This document shows positions 20,488 to 32,992 of a stretch of DNA of 64,000 nucleotides, piece by piece; position 1 is the first letter of the stretch, and each line of letters begins with the position of its first letter. The DNA is taken from assembly GCA_009760855.2 (NCBI GenBank), contig WPIO01000166.1, positions 501,001 through 565,000 of the forward strand. The letters are read 5' to 3'. The notes under the pieces were generated by a model that was not told the origin of the DNA, searched no databases, and was given only the letters and a program-made list of their open reading frames with translations. The translations under genes and the position numbers were made by a program. This DNA comes from Cristatella mucedo. Lineage: Eukaryota; Bryozoa; Phylactolaemata; Cristatellidae.

Positions 20488-21056
20488 ATGAATAAATTTG
20501 ATTTTGTACAAGGTGAGTGGAAAAATCAATGTCTTTGAATTTTGGAGGCTCGGATGTTTACTCAGTGCTTGGAAATGATTTAATATTTGGAGATCAGGCT
20601 GAAAGTGATATAGAATTAATTGCAAATGAAAAACTAAAAAATACATTGCTAATAATTCTAGTATGAGATTTCTTCCAATGATGTTTGGTAAAGTATTTGA
20701 GCCTATTGCCGCTAAGTTTTTAGAAATGAAACTTAAAGTAAAACTTGATAATGCGAATGATTGTTTTAGTAGTGATGGTGTATACAGATATTCTCCTGAT
20801 GGAATAATAGACAGCAATACTCTAGTAGAAATAAAATGCTTATGGAGCAGGAATACTATTGATGACTTTATACCTCTTTATACCTAAACAATATCATGCG
20901 CAGTGTTTACTAAGCTTACATGTTTTAAAGCTTAATGATGATTTAATAAGAAATATTATTGATGATTGTATACCTAAACAATATCACGCACAATTCTTAT
21001 CAGGTTTACATGTTTTAAAGCTTAGTGAATGCGCTTTTACTCTGAATTTACTCTGA
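20488..21056 (+). pseudogene. YqaJ/lambda-type exonuclease, broken, with internal duplication
   Basis: The N-terminal part is scattered over frames from 20,488. The clear core is 20663-20887: FGKVFEPIAAKFL, then YSPDGIID and LVEIKCLWS, the D and E-x-K residues of the PD-(D/E)xK nuclease fold as in YqaJ exonucleases used in viral recombination. The frame then shifts. The next frame (20859-21056) carries a direct tandem repeat, IPKQYHAQCLLSLHVLKL and IPKQYHAQFLSGLHVLKL, which corresponds to the family's C-terminal Tyr/Gln motif duplicated about 90 bases apart. Confidence 0.65.
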
Positions 21057-21170
21057 GTTTTTACTTTACTTTTAGTTTTAGCTTACGTTTAGTTTAGTTT
21101 TTACTTTACTTTTAGTGAATTTACTCTGAGTTTTTAGTCTTTTAATTTTTTTACTCTGAGCTTGACATTT
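21035..21170 (+). repeat. low-complexity TTTACTCTGAG/TTTTAG tandem region
   Basis: Imperfect repeats of TTTACTCTGAGTTTTTA and TTACTTTTAGTTT between the nuclease and the next frame. No coding potential. Confidence 0.6.
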
Positions 21171-21181
21171 TTGTTCCTGGA

Positions 21182-21497
21182 TTGAATTGTGAAGAACCTC
21201 CGTCAGACTATGTAGCAGCTGAAAATGTAAGAATTCCTAATACTGATTTGGATATGCCAATTAGAGAACCAATTTTTATGCTATTGCTTAAAGATGAAAA
21301 GTATTTTAATTTTGAGTTTTATATTATAAGTAAAAATATGGCAGATTTAACAATAAGAAAGCAAACGGTTAGGATATAAAGTATTATATAAGAAGATGTT
21401 TGATCCAAGTAGTTGAAAAAGATGATCCTTGTAGATTTGCTAGAATAGTGCCTATTGTTAAAGAAGTGCTAGATAGATCGAAGATTTTAATTAGTAA
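21182..21497 (+). pseudogene. viral hypothetical protein
   Basis: The frame to 21,379 (65 codons, first ATG uncertain) is beta-like (VRIPNTDLDMPIREPIFMLL). Further sense sequence (about 21,395-21,497) continues in a shifted frame. It may be a remnant of a small replication or structural gene. No family. Confidence 0.3.
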
Positions 21498-21505
21498 CTA
21501 TATAG
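21498..21505 (+). promoter_or_regulatory. TATATAG start-site motif
   Basis: CTATATAG abuts ATG 21,506 of the second fibre locus. Confidence 0.45.
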
Positions 21506-22373
21506 ATGAGTCGAAGACATCATTGTGATGACCGTGTGATTAGAATAAATGGTTATATTTTATCAAAACTTGATGCAAACGGTAACATAATTATAAAATT
21601 GAGTGATCCTGTGAAAGATGGCGATGCTGTAACAAAATCATATGCTGATGCTAATTTTATTGTAAATAGTAGTACTTCTATTATTATGCAGAATAGACCA
21701 GTTACAAATCTTGCTCCAGGAGTTAATCCAACAGATGGTGTTAATGTAAGTCAATTATCTAATTATGTTAAAAAATCTGGAGATACAATGACTGGAGATT
21801 TAAGTATGAATAGTTTTGCTATTACTTCTACATACTGGAATTCTAGTGTTACTACGCCAACAGTTCTTCCTGGTGATTTTTGTGTTACTTATGGAGGATT
21901 GAAGCGAGATATATTATTGAAGAATTCTCCTGCTACAACAAATTTTAATATATGAATAATAACTCTATAACTAATGTTGCTGAACCTGTTAATTCTTCAG
22001 ATGCTGCAACAAAGTCATATCTTGATAGAAGTGTTAAAAAAATAACAGAAGTCGTTGTACTTAGATTTAATCCTAGAGCAATGAATTCTATTATTATTAT
22101 TTCTACTGCATACTCTTGGGAAAATAAGAATAGTCCATTATTATTATAATATAATTAACTATGGTAGTTGGATCCTCTAATTGTATACAATTAAGACCTA
22201 GCAGCGATACGACAATAGTATCTGGAGATATACGCACTATAAATACTTCACCAACTGGAACAGATTTTAAGTATTACGTTTATTTTAATAGATTGCCTGC
22301 TGATTGTTATTATACTGATAATCTAGGAAATATGAAGGTTAATCTTTTAATTTCTTACATAAGTACCCGATAA
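21506..22373 (+). pseudogene. second fibre-like locus, plus strand, frameshifted
   Basis: Frames 21506-21955, 21952-22149 and 22161-22373 follow each other with small overlaps or gaps. All but the last carry phage tail-fibre repeats: LSDPVKDGDAVTKSYADANF, LAPGVNPTDGVNVSQL, SGDTMTGDLSMNS and VAEPVNSSDAATKSYLD. The last is the beta-rich tip. The N-terminal ILSKLDANGN is shared with the minus-strand fibre at 10,872. A second, diverged fibre gene at the opposite end of the element suggests alternative attachment proteins. Confidence 0.65.
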
Positions 22374-22429
22374 GTACAAATGAACAAGTAATACAATTAA
22401 TTCTTTTAATTTAGTTGCTTTACGCTTAC

Positions 22430-22796
22430 CTTTTACTAATGGGAATAGATTTGCGATGTGCATAATTGATTCGTGTTCTAAAAAATGATGAACGCAGAAA
22501 AACTCGGAACACTTTTTTAAAGTGTTTCTTTGCTAAGCAGTATATCTTTGTAGGTCTTTGTTTAGAATATTTATTCCTTGCATAATAACAATCTGCGCAA
22601 ATGATTATTTTGTTGTTTCGTAAATACCACAATCGAATTCTGTTTCTGTACTATCTAAATCACAGATATCGCAACGCATTTCATACTTTAACTTTGGTCT
22701 TTGTTTAACCTTTTTGCAAACTGGATGACCTGACTTTAAATATTCAAGTTCGCTAAATGTTGTCGAACAAGTATCACAAAATATTTCCAGTTCTAT
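22430..22796 (-). pseudogene. zinc-finger-like protein, broken, divergent from integrase
   Basis: The minus strand reads FCDTCSTTF near 22,770 and MRCDICDLDS near 22,670, two C..C knuckles about 30 residues apart, then shifts into the frame 22632-22426, which has a further C..C pair and basic residues. No valid ATG remains at the start. It is divergently arranged with the integrase around a perfect palindrome at 22,791-22,800. Possibly a DNA-binding regulator; family not identified. Confidence 0.4.
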
Positions 22797-22800
22797 AGAA
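22791..22800. promoter_or_regulatory. palindromic TTCTATAGAA between divergent genes
   Basis: A perfect 10-base palindrome that ends with the A of the integrase ATG and faces the minus-strand zinc-finger gene on the other side. It contains the TATAGA motif in both directions. Confidence 0.5.
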
Positions 22801-23677
22801 TGTCATTTTTAACTCTAAATGAAAGAAAAAAGGAAGGGAAATGTAATTCCGAGTCTGATATAAGCCAGATATTCAAGCCAAGCCCGAAAGTAATTCCAAA
22901 AGGTTTCTTTAATACTGTTGAACCGAATGAAAGTCATCAGGCAGACATTTTGTATATGCCGAACGATTCTGGTTACAAATATGCTTTGAGTGTTATTGAT
23001 GCTGCTAGCAGATATAAAGACTCGAGACCACTTAAAACAAAGTCTTCTAAAGAGGTAACACAAGCCATAACAGATATTTATACAAAAAGTTTATTGAAAT
23101 GGCCAAAGAAGACAACAGTAGATCCTGGATCTGAGTTTAAAGGAGAATTCATTAGAGAAATGAAAAGACATGAAACACAAGTTATAGAAGCTGCTAGTAA
23201 AAAGAGTGTTGCACTTATTGAAAGAATGAATAGAACTGTAGCATAAAGAGCATTTATTGCACAATATGAAAAATAATTAGAAAACATTAATAATGGAGAT
23301 TACACTAGAAATAAAGAATGGATTTATAATTTACCAAAGATGATTGATTATCTAAATAATAGCTTTACAAGATCAATTGGTGAAGAACCTGTAAAGGCTA
23401 TAAAAAAGAATCAGTAAAATTGAAGAATCCAAAATATCGTAGAAAAGTCGGAGAACAGGAAAAATTATTAGATCTTGGAACAACTGTTAAATATTTACTA
23501 GAACCTGGTGAAGGAGAAGATGAAAAAAGGAGAAGAGCTACAGATCCGATATGGAGCTTGACTAAACATACTATTGTTAGAATAATGGTATTGAAAAAAC
23601 AACCGGTTAGATTTTGGATAAATGATCTTAAAAGGAGTTTTGTTAGAGATAAGTTGCAAGTTTTTAAACAGGACTAA
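22800..23677 (+). pseudogene. retrovirus-type (rve) integrase
   Basis: Codons 1-148 are open (22800-23243). The catalytic core shows the D-D-E residues in SHQADILYM, TVDPGSEFKGEF and SVALIERMNR. TAA at 23244 and 23274 interrupt the end of the core, and TAA at 23415 closes this frame. The C-terminal part continues in the frame 23420-23677 with an SH3-like region (TTVKYLLEPGEG) and RRATDPIWS, the hallmark end of Polinton integrases. This enzyme inserts element DNA into the host genome. Its position near the right end is typical. Confidence 0.88.
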
Positions 23678-24085
23678 TTTCTGTTTGTGAACGTCGTTCT
23701 ATAAGATTGTCAAACTCTTCTTTTGTAACTACTTCATCAGATAAAGCATCTGTTATTTTTGAATTAAACTGTGTGTTAGAATCAAAAGTAAATTTCTTTC
23801 TTTTATCTATTTCAACTAAAACACCATCAACAGCATGGCTGTTAGTGCTGAGAAAGCTGAGACTGCATTAGTTATTTCAGGATGTGCATGAACATGTGTT
23901 GTAGAAACTGTAACTCCTAGAGCTACTAGTATATTTACAATTTTGATTATATATCTTACTCTTGTTAAATTTGTTAGACATGATCTAACTTTAATACTAT
24001 ATGCAACTACCTCATCATATCTTTGAAAAGCAATTTTTTTTAGATCTGCCGTTTTCCTATAATTATTTAATTTTTTAATTTCCTT
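23678..24085 (-). pseudogene. viral hypothetical protein with a hydrophobic segment
   Basis: The minus strand reads a sensible sequence in two frames: a helical part with a hydrophobic stretch (IIKIVNILVALGVTVSTT) near 23,960-23,910, then, after a shift near 23,835, a charged tail ending close to 23,678. No start identified and no family recognised. Confidence 0.35.
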
Positions 24086-24089
24086 TCGT

Positions 24090-24596
24090 ACATTATTTTA
24101 ATTCTATTTAAATTATGTTTTAGAATACAATCACATTTACGTATATGAGAAGAAAATGTTGCTTTCTGTAAATCAATATTAAAAGCATCTTCATCAGTAA
24201 GTTCAAATCCTTCTGGCATATCAACAACTAAATCTGTTTTTTTTGCATATCGATTAAAAATCGGTTTGGATTTGAATTAATCAAAATTTTAGGACTAATA
24301 TCAATAATTTCATTATTAATAATCAACAAAAAGTAAGTAGAAGCTAATTTATGTTTTCTAAATATACTAAAACATCTTTCAATTTTAATATCACACTTTC
24401 CTTTCAATAAATCTCTTGCAAGTAAGCATGAAACTAAACAAGCTCCAATTATTTTTCTATTAGAAAACGCTATTTCTATAACTTCTATAGTTTTCTTAAT
24501 TTCGCCTCCTAGTTTTTGTAAAAATAAAATTTAACTATTTATAAAAGAAGATTCAATTTCATCCTCACGCCGTCAAAATAAATTTATTTCAGACAT
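24090..24596 (-). pseudogene. viral hypothetical protein, stops and frameshifts
   Basis: Begins at ATG 24596 after an AT-rich TATATATTAAG stretch. Stops follow within the first 25 codons; then a long readable stretch contains IIGACLVSCLLARDLLKG and STYFLLIINNEIIDISP, followed by a shift near 24,260 and a charged end. Two Cys-containing helices; family unknown. It is the last gene before the right edge of the element. Confidence 0.35.
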
Positions 24597-24735
24597 CTTA
24601 ATATATATAAATATTTTTCTTTAAATCAAATTTAAAAAATTCTGAAAAAAAATTTACTATAATATATAATAACTAAATTTTTGGAATATTGTGAGTAGTA
24701 TATTGTTTTCCATTTCGCCGAAGCAACATCTGTTG
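24597..24735. other. right terminal AT-rich segment of the viral block
   Basis: AT-rich, non-coding, containing TATATATA and several poly-A runs. Composition changes to host-like at about 24,660-24,760. I could not recognise a terminal inverted repeat against the left edge. Confidence 0.4.
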
Positions 24736-24759
24736 GAGTAGGATTTGATTTTTCTTTTC

Positions 24760-26060
<1,301 letters not shown>

Positions 26061-26068
26061 CCGCCGCG

Positions 26069-26400
26069 TCGCCGCCGGGCGGCGGCGGCGGACGTCACGT
26101 TCGAGATCAACTCGAGCGGCGAGCTGGCTATCGTGCGGAGCCGACGACGCGACGATGACAGCGCCGCCAAGACGCGCTCGCCGGTCGTGCAGCGGAGCGC
26201 CCTCCGTCGCCGCACGCGGCGACGGAGGGCGCGTCGTCGCCAGGAAGCGCGGCCGCGGCCGGCGGTGAGCGACCTCGCTCGTCCCACATATACAGCGTCA
26301 ATTCGGACGGCGATCAAGTGTGCTTGACCAACGTCACCGAGACGCCGCGGGTCGGATGGGGTGCCGGATGGGGTGCCGGACCGTCGTCGGAACTAACTTG
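26069..26400 (+). CDS. candidate exon(s) of an unidentified gene
   Basis: The plus frame near 26,088-26,150 reads ADVTFEINSSGELAIVRS and then becomes Arg-rich. In a neighbouring frame, 26,280-26,350 reads SHIYSVNSDGDQVCLTNV. Both look more protein-like than the surrounding GC-rich DNA. A possible donor GGCGGTGAGC lies near 26,262. No family recognised and no clear acceptor, so this is only a candidate. Confidence 0.2.
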
Positions 26401-26435
26401 CTGCCAAGAGGCAGCATGCGGAGAGAGCGGCAGAG

Positions 26436-26475
26436 CGAATTGAGGCGGCTGCGATCGAGCAGCCGCCTCAATTCG
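26436..26475. repeat. perfect 16-bp hairpin
   Basis: Arms CGAATTGAGGCGGCTG (26436-26451) and its exact reverse complement (26460-26475) with an 8-base loop. A partial third arm CCGCCTCAATTC follows near 26,493. Confidence 0.85.
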
Positions 26476-26584
26476 TCTCAATTCTGTTCTCAATCCGCCT
26501 CAATTCAAACCTTTAGACGTTTGAGAGATGACGCGCTCACGCGACCGGCTGCGCCGATTGTTGCGCTTTGCATAAAGCGACAGT

Positions 26585-26865
26585 GAGTGACGCAACCTTG
26601 AAATCGACGCGCCGCTCAACGGGCAGCCGGTGCGCGTCAGCGAAAAGGTTAGGTTAACCAGTGCAGGAGGTCGGCGAACGGGGGTGTGACGTGGCAAGTG
26701 CGACGGTCTAGGCAAACCTAAGGCGAGACGTGTGACCAGCTGTAAGAGCCAACCCGCGGCGATCCTGCCTACTACGGTTCCAATGCTCCCGAAGCCTGGT
26801 ACTCACTACCGACGGACACGATGCGACGACAGACTCGCTGACTTGAAACGTAAAAGGAAGCTGAA
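26585..26865. mobile_element. diverged LINE family A fragments
   Basis: At 26,585-26,745 minus-strand LINE RT-tail sequence is recognisable (GTGAGTGACGCAACCTTGAA, CCAGTGCAGGAGGTCGGCG). At 26,780-26,865 a plus-oriented remnant reads ATGCTCCCGAAGCCTGGTACTC. Heavily diverged. Confidence 0.5.
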
Positions 26866-27079
26866 AGTCCGAAAGCCCGTCTGCTCCATCTATCTCGTTC
26901 GCAGCGTTCGTTCCGTCCGCACGCGCGCGATGACCTTCGCGCTCCTTTCTGCGACGCTCTGCAATCGCTTATCGAAGGAAAGGCTGGCTTTTCAATTGCA
27001 TTTAAAATGCCCAAAAAGCGATTTAGTTATCGTAATAGTTTTGTACGAAAGCTGTAATATTATTATAATAATTTCCTTT

Positions 27080-27235
27080 TTTCTCCTGCTCTCTCTCTCT
27101 CCCCATCTCGCTCTCAGTCTCTGTCTCTCTCTCCCCCATCTCGCTCTCTGTCTCTCTCTGTCCTCTGTCCTCTGTCTCTCTCTCTCTCCGTCTCGCCATC
27201 TCTCTTCCCTCATAGTCCTCACCTCTTCTCTCTCT
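27080..27235. repeat. CT-rich microsatellite
   Basis: Imperfect (CT)n with CCATCTCG interruptions; the open frames in it are repeat artefacts. Confidence 0.85.
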
Positions 27236-27279
27236 TTGTTCTCTTGACACTCAATGATGGAGGCAGTGGGAGGCAGTGG

Positions 27280-27315
27280 GGGAGGGCAGTGAGGTATATG
27301 CCTCACTGCCCTCCC
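27280..27315. repeat. perfect 15-bp hairpin
   Basis: GGGAGGGCAGTGAGG, a 6-base TATATG loop, then the exact reverse complement. Preceded by GGGAGGCAGT direct repeats. Confidence 0.85.
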
Positions 27316-27429
27316 TCCGTACGACGGGGCAGCATCCTGGGCCTCGCCCATATTTTGTCTATGCCCCCGACCATCACCAAAGACAAACAACTACGTCGTA
27401 ATTCTTGTAATAATAAAAAAATAATATTT

Positions 27430-27535
27430 TGTATAGCACCCTAAGAGAACTGAATCTCTCTCTGTCTCTCTCTCTCTCTTCTCTCTCTCTCTGTCTCTCT
27501 CTCTCTGTCTCTCTCTCCTCTCTCTCTCTCTCTCG

Positions 27536-27566
<31 letters not shown>

Positions 27567-27567
27567 G

Positions 27568-27617
<50 letters not shown>

Positions 27618-27660
27618 TCCTTCTCTCTCTCTCCCTTCCCCTTTCTCCTCTCTCTCTAGT
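27430..27660 (-). repeat. SINE tail followed by CT microsatellite
   Basis: CTAAGAGAACTGAATCTCTCT at 27,441-27,462 is the minus-strand form of the SINE/LINE 3' hairpin. It runs into about 190 bases of (CT)n with TGTC and TCGC interruptions. Confidence 0.6.
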
Positions 27661-28177
27661 CAGTTTGCAGATGCCGCGAAAAAAGGATTGGACCAAATGT
27701 TTGGTGGTAACATCCGCAAGCAGCAGCAGGCATAGTGTAAGCAAGTGCTTGCACACGAATCTTAAATCACAAAGACCCACCCAATGCTGTCGTAAACCAT
27801 GAGCAACCGCCCAAGTTTGGGTCGAATGAAAACTGTGAGTTTTTTCATTGGTTGTAGGTCTAGCCCCCCCTCGCCTACATGAAAAAAATTTGGCAGGTCT
27901 TCCCCCCCCCTATATAAGAACTTTTGCAGATTTTGCCACGCCCCTTCGGATGAGAATCAGAGCTTCGCCACAGGGACACTTTTTTGTGTGAAACCAGGCA
28001 TCAAAATGTCTCTCGCATATAAAAAAGATGTAAAGATCAAAGGCTCTCGTGCAACTGTTTGCAGCCAAGCCTCCATTTTCTACATCGTATTAAAGTACGC
28101 CACAGACCCCATCAAATTGCGTTGTATTAATGTGCGATGGCAACAGGTTCCTGTTGGTTCTATTCGATTCTCCCTAC

Positions 28178-28355
28178 CCATGCTGACCCTGTGCATGTCA
28201 CACCTAACCATGTTATTCATTTTGTTTGTTTTTCAAGCATGATTTTACTTACCATTCAATTGCATTTCCCTTTGAAGCAAATGTAAAGCGCCTAGAAAGA
28301 GATTAAGTTCTCTGAGGGCGCTTTATCAAGTGCATTATTATTATTATTATTATTC
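28178..28355 (+). mobile_element. LINE family A 3' end
   Basis: The last about 180 bases of the LINE: CATGCTGACCCTGTGCATG, hairpin AGAGATTAAGTTCTCT and an ATT microsatellite tail. The region 27,660-28,178 before it shows no gene. Confidence 0.8.
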
Positions 28356-28920
28356 CCCCAGCTGCTGCGTCAAGAGAATCGTAGCTTTGTTTTTTTATGC
28401 GAATAATCTTGGTAGTGTTATAGTATAGTTTATATAATTATAATATATTAACCAATAATTTATAATAATTTGATACTAAGCAAATTATACAAATTAATAA
28501 TTATACATAGTAAATATTGTTGCTAAAATAATTAATGGTTTATAATTACATCATAATAATTATTAGAATACCGTTTGCCGGCTGCCGATACTCAAACTTG
28601 TGGTACAGAGCTAGACCCCCCATCCGAGATTGCTATTCCCCTCGTTACATCATGTGGCGTGGTTTCTTGAGATAATACGTTGACGCGCATACAGTAAGTT
28701 TTACCGTCGTCGTTTGTTGGCTTTTCTCACGCATCTAGAAAGTTCCAGGAAATTTTGAAACATCGAAACCTTGGTTGCTACAGCGACGCCGATAAGATAT
28801 TCCCTGCTGGTTCAGGCGTACAAGTAGCAGAGACAGCGATTCTTACGTGTATTGTGCTTTCATCGCATTGTTTCTCTCCTTTCTGAGAAGAAAGATTCTC
28901 TTTGAAATCGGACACAGAGT
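28356..28920. other. AT-rich then mixed intergenic DNA, no gene
   Basis: 28,420-28,570 is very AT-rich with TAATAATTATA-type self-complementary strings. The rest holds no convincing frame. Confidence 0.4.
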
Positions 28921-28921
28921 C

Positions 28922-31040
<2,119 letters not shown>

Positions 31041-31049
31041 ATTCTGCTT

Positions 31050-31480
31050 ACAATGCCAAGTGAGCATGGATTCCTTCGGAATCTGTGGTTCTGTAGCTTT
31101 TTCGTTTCCATCCGTTTACCAATACCACCTCGTGCAAACCTCAAATCCTTTGGAGTCTGTGCCTTTAGTTCGTATGCTCCCAAAGCCGGGAACTCACTCC
31201 CGACTTCTGTCACGACATCTCCTGACTTGTCTACACTTAAAAAGAAACTAAAATAGCATCTATTTATGACAGCATTTAGTGGGTGCCTGTGGTTTGTCCT
31301 TTACTTTCTTGTGCGTGCTGATACTTTGTGTGTCACCCCTAACCATGTTATTTTTTGTTTATCGAGCATGCTACCACTAACCATCCGATCGTGTTTCCTT
31401 TGCAGCAAATGTAAGCGTCTAGAAAGAGATCGAGTTCTCTGAGGGCACTGTATGAAGTGCATTATTATTTTTATTACTGA
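31050..31480 (+). mobile_element. LINE family A, 3' fragment, diverged
   Basis: 31,134-31,256 reads LKSFGVCAFSSYAPKAGNSL and the following TTSPDLSTLKKKLK, the RT C-terminal end. The 3' UTR has GCGTCTAGAAAGAGATCGAGTTCTCTGAGGGCACTG and an ATT tail at about 31,455-31,480. Confidence 0.75.
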
Positions 31481-32264
31481 TGTTATTGTTGTAAAAAATA
31501 TGTATGACTGAGGGGAACTGCGGGCCTGTTGTCTTGTCCTTGTGAGTTGAATCCCTGACCAGACCTGACTGGCCAGGCCTGACACTATTCAACCCATGTT
31601 GACCTTTGAGCTTGGATTGAACGCTGTTCTGCTGTTTTTAGTTCTGCTGCTTCGAAGCATCAATGTAGCTGTCTATACATCTGAAGTGCTTAAGCATTAA
31701 ATAATAAATTTCCACAGCTCCCGATAAGCAATAACTCTCTTTCTCGGCAGGTTAATCTGCTGGAAAGGAAGTATGCCAACTGATTCGTGATGGCTAGCCT
31801 CAACCGTTAAGAAGTCATGGTGTGTCCTAGGCTCCCTCCTCCCTCAGCTGGTGAGCCTTCCCTACTGAGGGCCATCTTGTAGTTCATTCGTAGGAGGAAA
31901 TATGAAACAATTTCGAAGTTGTGCACTCTTGCTTTTGGTTTTTGTCTAATTAAGCCTAGTCTTTAACTGTTAGGGTGCATTTTGCCATTTGCATTTATAT
32001 TTATTCTATATTTATATTTATTTGCATTTATATTTATATTTGCATTTATATTTGAGTAGGCAGCCTTCTTCCCATCGGTCAGCATCGCCTTGCGCATGAA
32101 AGGTGACATTGGTTTGTGAAATGTTGGTGGGATTTATATACATTCAGAATTACGTCGGTTGGTCGTGTGCACAACTTCAGCTAGCCCAATTATATTGAGG
32201 GAGATTCACACTGAGCAAATGCCATGAAGGGCAGGTAAAACATTTACGTCCCTAGCTTCGTAAT
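31481..32264. other. intergenic, no gene
   Basis: No convincing frame. A short tandem region TTTATATTTGCAT near 31,985-32,055. Confidence 0.4.
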
Positions 32265-32745
32265 AATAAGAACAATAATAATGATTAAGCATAGCTGTAG
32301 CACCTTACGAGAACTAAATATCTTTCTTGGCTCTTTACATATTCTGGATAAGAAGTGGTAAATTAACTAAACATTCTCACTTTCAGCATGCCTAAGGACT
32401 CAAAGGACAAGTCACACGGACTGAGCAATTTCCTATTGACTGTTGACAATTCAAATTCAAATGGTTCAAAGGACAATTGAGCTGTGAGGAGCAGGCAGTT
32501 GTTAACTGACTTCAAGCTTGGGGGTGTTTAGTTGCAAAGCTTTGAGTTCCAGGCTTTGAGAGCAGACAAGTTCAAGGCCAGGTAGCCAGAGGATTTGAGA
32601 TTGGTTAGAGACACATCCAAGCTACGCGAGTCAGGCGAGCAGGTGGATGTAGTGGGATTAGCCTGATTAGTAAGTATTTCAGATAGCTAGGCCGAAGCAA
32701 GAGAGTGAAGGAGGGACCAAACAGTGAGCGACAGAAATAAAATAA
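32265..32745 (-). mobile_element. LINE family A, 3' fragment, diverged
   Basis: Starts with an AATAATAAG tail, then CACCTTACGAGAACTAAATATCTTTCTTGG (diverged hairpin). Further right, GAGTTCCAGGCTTTGAGAGCA and GCCGAAGCAAGAGAGTGAAG are the minus-strand counterparts of the RT C-terminal coding end. Confidence 0.65.
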
Positions 32746-32992
32746 AACACGCTGTCATTTGTATATCTCCTCGAGAGAACTTACTCTTTATCCAGGCATC
32801 TTTACGTACCGCAGGGCCCGCGACCTTGGGTCAGAATCTTGAAAGTTGATACGCAGCTTGATGTGGACCAACCAGCTGCTGCAGCATGCATCTAGCAGCA
32901 GCCACTGCCCCGCAGTGCGAGTGCCCCCTGCCTCCGCTAGTGCAGTAACATCGTAACAGTGTCCATCTGCCGACCAATTTCGTCACTTGCAG

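Larger units (their letters stand above)
690..24650. mobile_element. endogenised Polinton/adintovirus-like element, decayed
   Basis: An AT-rich block of about 24 kb, sharply different in composition from both flanks. It carries the morphogenetic set typical of Polinton/Maverick, adintovirus and Polinton-like viruses: packaging ATPase, adenain-like protease, major capsid protein and penton-like proteins, plus a retrovirus-type integrase near the right end. Accessory genes are a PLA2-like core protein, HNH nuclease, YqaJ nuclease, zinc-ribbon proteins and fibre proteins. Genes lie on both strands. Removing three LINE insertions leaves about 19 kb. No protein-primed DNA polymerase was seen and no terminal inverted repeat was recognised, so the left end is probably lost. 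Nearly every gene has frameshifts or in-frame stops, while host exons further right are intact, so this is real decay and not assembly noise. Family placement at group level is firm; genus-level placement is not possible from this. Confidence 0.85.

Noticed and set aside
1069-23420. Possible alternative genetic code (TAA/TAG = Gln) in the viral genes
   Set aside because: Several frames end with TAA exactly where the family's protein should end (integrase, ATPase, core protein, fibre), three TGA also occur in frame, and frameshifts are common, so ordinary decay explains the stops.
690-24650. Contaminating viral contig joined to host DNA
   Set aside because: Three copies of the same LINE family that fills the host part are inserted in it, and its genes are decayed, so it is resident in the host genome.
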